Assembly: GCA_016194725.1 (NCBI GenBank)
Contig: JACQAW010000014.1
Location: forward strand, 1 to 6,584
Origin: Deltaproteobacteria bacterium
Lineage (GTDB): Bacteria > Bdellovibrionota > UBA1018 > UBA923
Direction: 5' to 3'
Length of the DNA: 6,584 nt
Part shown: positions 5,425 to 6,584 of the stretch, in pieces
Layout of the letters: each line of letters begins with the position of its first letter
How positions within the stretch are numbered: the first letter of the stretch is position 1
Position numbers and translations under genes: made by a program
Notes under the pieces: generated by a model
The model's input: the letters and a program-made list of their open reading frames with translations, nothing else
What the model was told of the DNA's origin: nothing
Databases searched by the model: none

Positions 5425-6426
5425 CTACTGGTCCAGCTCGTAGGCCTTCCTGAGCCAGGTTTTCACCTCTTCATCAATTTCTGAAAGCCGGGTGATAGGA
5501 ATTCGGTGGGTAATCCTGTCGCCCTTGGCAAGGCCTCCAGTATCAATCAAGCGCCCCGAGGTCCTGGTTTTGCCCAGGGCTAGTCCCAAATCCACCCGCG
5601 TGTTGGCACTCGGCTTGACTTGCGCAAAAACAAATCTGCGTCGCAAGGGCACGATCGTCTTGCATGGTGTCGCTGTAACGTCTTTGCCAAGACTGAAGGC
5701 TGACTTGATCAACTGCTCATAGATTGGCCTCAAGGGCTCCTTGGCGCCGGAATACATTTCATCAACCCACTTCTCGGCCGATTCGAGATACCTCTGCGGT
5801 TCACGATGCTCCTTGGCCTTGTCAAACGCGATCTCCGCTAAAAACCTGGCTGTATTCGTTCCGAGCCCGTACTTCTCTATGAGCCACTCGACGCAGAGTC
5901 TATCGTTCTTGGGCGCACCCTTGCGAATGAGCGCACTCCATTCATCGGCTGTTCTGCCTGTCTTCTTACTGAGATTCGCTTTCCAGGACGCAATCATCTT
6001 CAGCCCTGGATGGACTGCGTACCGCTCCTGTCTCTCGTTTTTCGGGAGCATTAAGCTCAGCCCGCTCCACTCGTCATCGATTGCGCAGGAACCCACGGAG
6101 TCCAATGCCACCTTTTCACATAGACTCATGATTGTATCGCGGTTCAACTCGGTGACATTTCCCTTGCGCCAGCAGATCCAGACCTTTCCCCAGGGGTGGA
6201 TTGCCTTTCTAAACCTTCGAAGATCTCCCGTGAGGGAACGCTCATCTTCGTAGAACCCCTGTACGACGTCGAAAGGCTCGCCAGCGAGCCTTGTTGTAAG
6301 GCTTACGTGCGGCGGAAGCCTGGCCAATATCGAAGTGTAGCCTTTCGGGGAATACAGGACTGCAATCCGGTTTCCTGTTTTGATACCCAACTTCTGCGCG
6401 ATCGGACGATTAGACGAGGTTGCCAT
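5425..6426 (-). CDS. DUF3052-DUF4287-DUF5655 three-domain fusion protein
   Basis: The product is 333 aa with no signal peptide or membrane segment, so cytoplasmic. Residues 8-127 match the DUF3052 pattern: QKLGIKTGNRIAVL, then GEPFDVVQGF, HPWGKVWICWRKG and SCAIDDEWSGL. Residues 139-203 match DUF4287, a short helical domain (SWKANLSKKTGRTADEWSAL, CVEWLIEKYGLG, ARFLAEIAF). Residues 216-333 match DUF5655: KWVDEMYSG, LRPIYEQLI, CKTIVPLRRRFVFAQVKP, TRVDLGLALG, GRLIDTGG and RITHRIPI. None has a well-defined biochemical role. The gene starts seven bases after the stop of the upstream VOC gene, so they form an operon. The Shine-Dalgarno is weak (AGGA 13 bases away), compatible with coupling. It converges on the metallopeptidase with 27 bases between them and no visible terminator. 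Domain names are from memory of family motifs. Confidence 0.87.
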   Translation of the reverse strand: MATSSNRPIAQKLGIKTGNRIAVLYSPKGYTSILARLPPHVSLTTRLAGEPFDVVQGFYEDERSLTGDLRRFRKAIHPWGKVWICWRKGNVTELNRDTIMSLCEKVALDSVGSCAIDDEWSGLSLMLPKNERQERYAVHPGLKMIASWKANLSKKTGRTADEWSALIRKGAPKNDRLCVEWLIEKYGLGTNTARFLAEIAFDKAKEHREPQRYLESAEKWVDEMYSGAKEPLRPIYEQLIKSAFSLGKDVTATPCKTIVPLRRRFVFAQVKPSANTRVDLGLALGKTRTSGRLIDTGGLAKGDRITHRIPITRLSEIDEEVKTWLRKAYELDQ

Positions 6427-6433
6427 TGCCAGC

Positions 6434-6584
6434 TCACTTTCCTGAGATGCAGAGGGTGTTGCCTTCGGAGTCCTTCATCAGCACGAACGAGCCCCAATCC
6501 TCTTTTTTCGGAGGCCCCAGAAACTCAACGCCTTGGGCACTGAGCTCTTTGTAGGTTTTTTCGACCGAATCGGATTCAAGAGCC
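6434..6584 (-). CDS. VOC-fold (glyoxalase/bleomycin-resistance) protein, C-terminal part
   Basis: The last 49 residues before TGA 6434-6436 are inside the window; the 5' part lies beyond the right edge. The sequence DSVEKTYKELSAQGVEFLGP, then WGSFVLMKDSEGNTLCISGK, is the classic C-terminal beta-alpha-beta-beta half of a VOC-superfamily domain (sub-motifs V--TY-EL---GV-F--PP and F-D-GN). In metal-dependent VOC enzymes the strand after DPDGN usually carries a Glu ligand (NLLEL); here that position is Cys (NTLCIS), so the protein may be non-metal, a binding protein, or have other ligands. It is the upstream gene of an operon with the DUF fusion gene, seven bases apart. Confidence 0.85.
   Translation of the reverse strand, partial: ALESDSVEKTYKELSAQGVEFLGPPKKEDWGSFVLMKDSEGNTLCISGK

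Noticed and set aside
5741..6253. 170-aa plus-strand open frame
   Set aside because: Antisense shadow of the DUF3052-DUF4287-DUF5655 gene; Ser/Phe-rich with no family match I recognise.

Overview
The window reads as ordinary chromosomal sequence from a Gram-negative bacterium with GC-rich genes and AT-rich intergenic stretches. Five consecutive genes encode proteins with apparent signal peptides. Several have a character I associate with Bdellovibrionota/Oligoflexia-type genomes: a secreted papain-like protein with a GTCYAYA active-site motif, a DUF333-like small secreted protein, and short Cys-containing exported proteins of unknown function. That lineage guess is low-confidence inference. 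There is no transposase, tRNA, rRNA or CRISPR array.

Left part (1-2369, minus strand). The largest gene here (1475 down past position 1) is truncated by the window edge. It encodes an exported Tyr/Trp-rich DUF6600-type protein with a Gly-Tyr repeat and a Pro/Thr triplet-repeat tail. Upstream of it lies a 366-bp non-coding stretch with a clear intrinsic terminator (1771-1813) that ends the next minus-strand gene. That gene (1842-2369) encodes a 175-aa exported protein with four cysteines and unknown function.

Middle (2370-5397, plus strand). A 223-bp AT-rich divergent intergenic region separates the left block from a two-gene operon: a 486-aa exported papain-like (C1-type) cysteine peptidase (2593-4053), whose stop overlaps by ATGA the start of a 130-aa exported DUF333-like protein (4050-4442). 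After 192 non-coding bases comes an exported HELTH zinc-metallopeptidase-like gene (4635-5258). Its reading frame appears broken: the remaining ~48 codons lie in the +1 frame to 5397, and its start is also ambiguous.

Right part (5425-6584, minus strand). A convergent operon holds the 3' end of a VOC (glyoxalase/bleomycin-resistance fold) gene. Seven bases later comes a 333-aa cytoplasmic protein that appears to fuse DUF3052-like, DUF4287-like and DUF5655-like domains.

The genes do not form a recognisable pathway. The common theme of the first five is export, with two putative peptidases and small Cys-containing companions. No clear, previously undescribed system is proven here. The best leads are the translationally coupled peptidase/small-protein pair, the frameshifted metallopeptidase and the three-domain DUF fusion.
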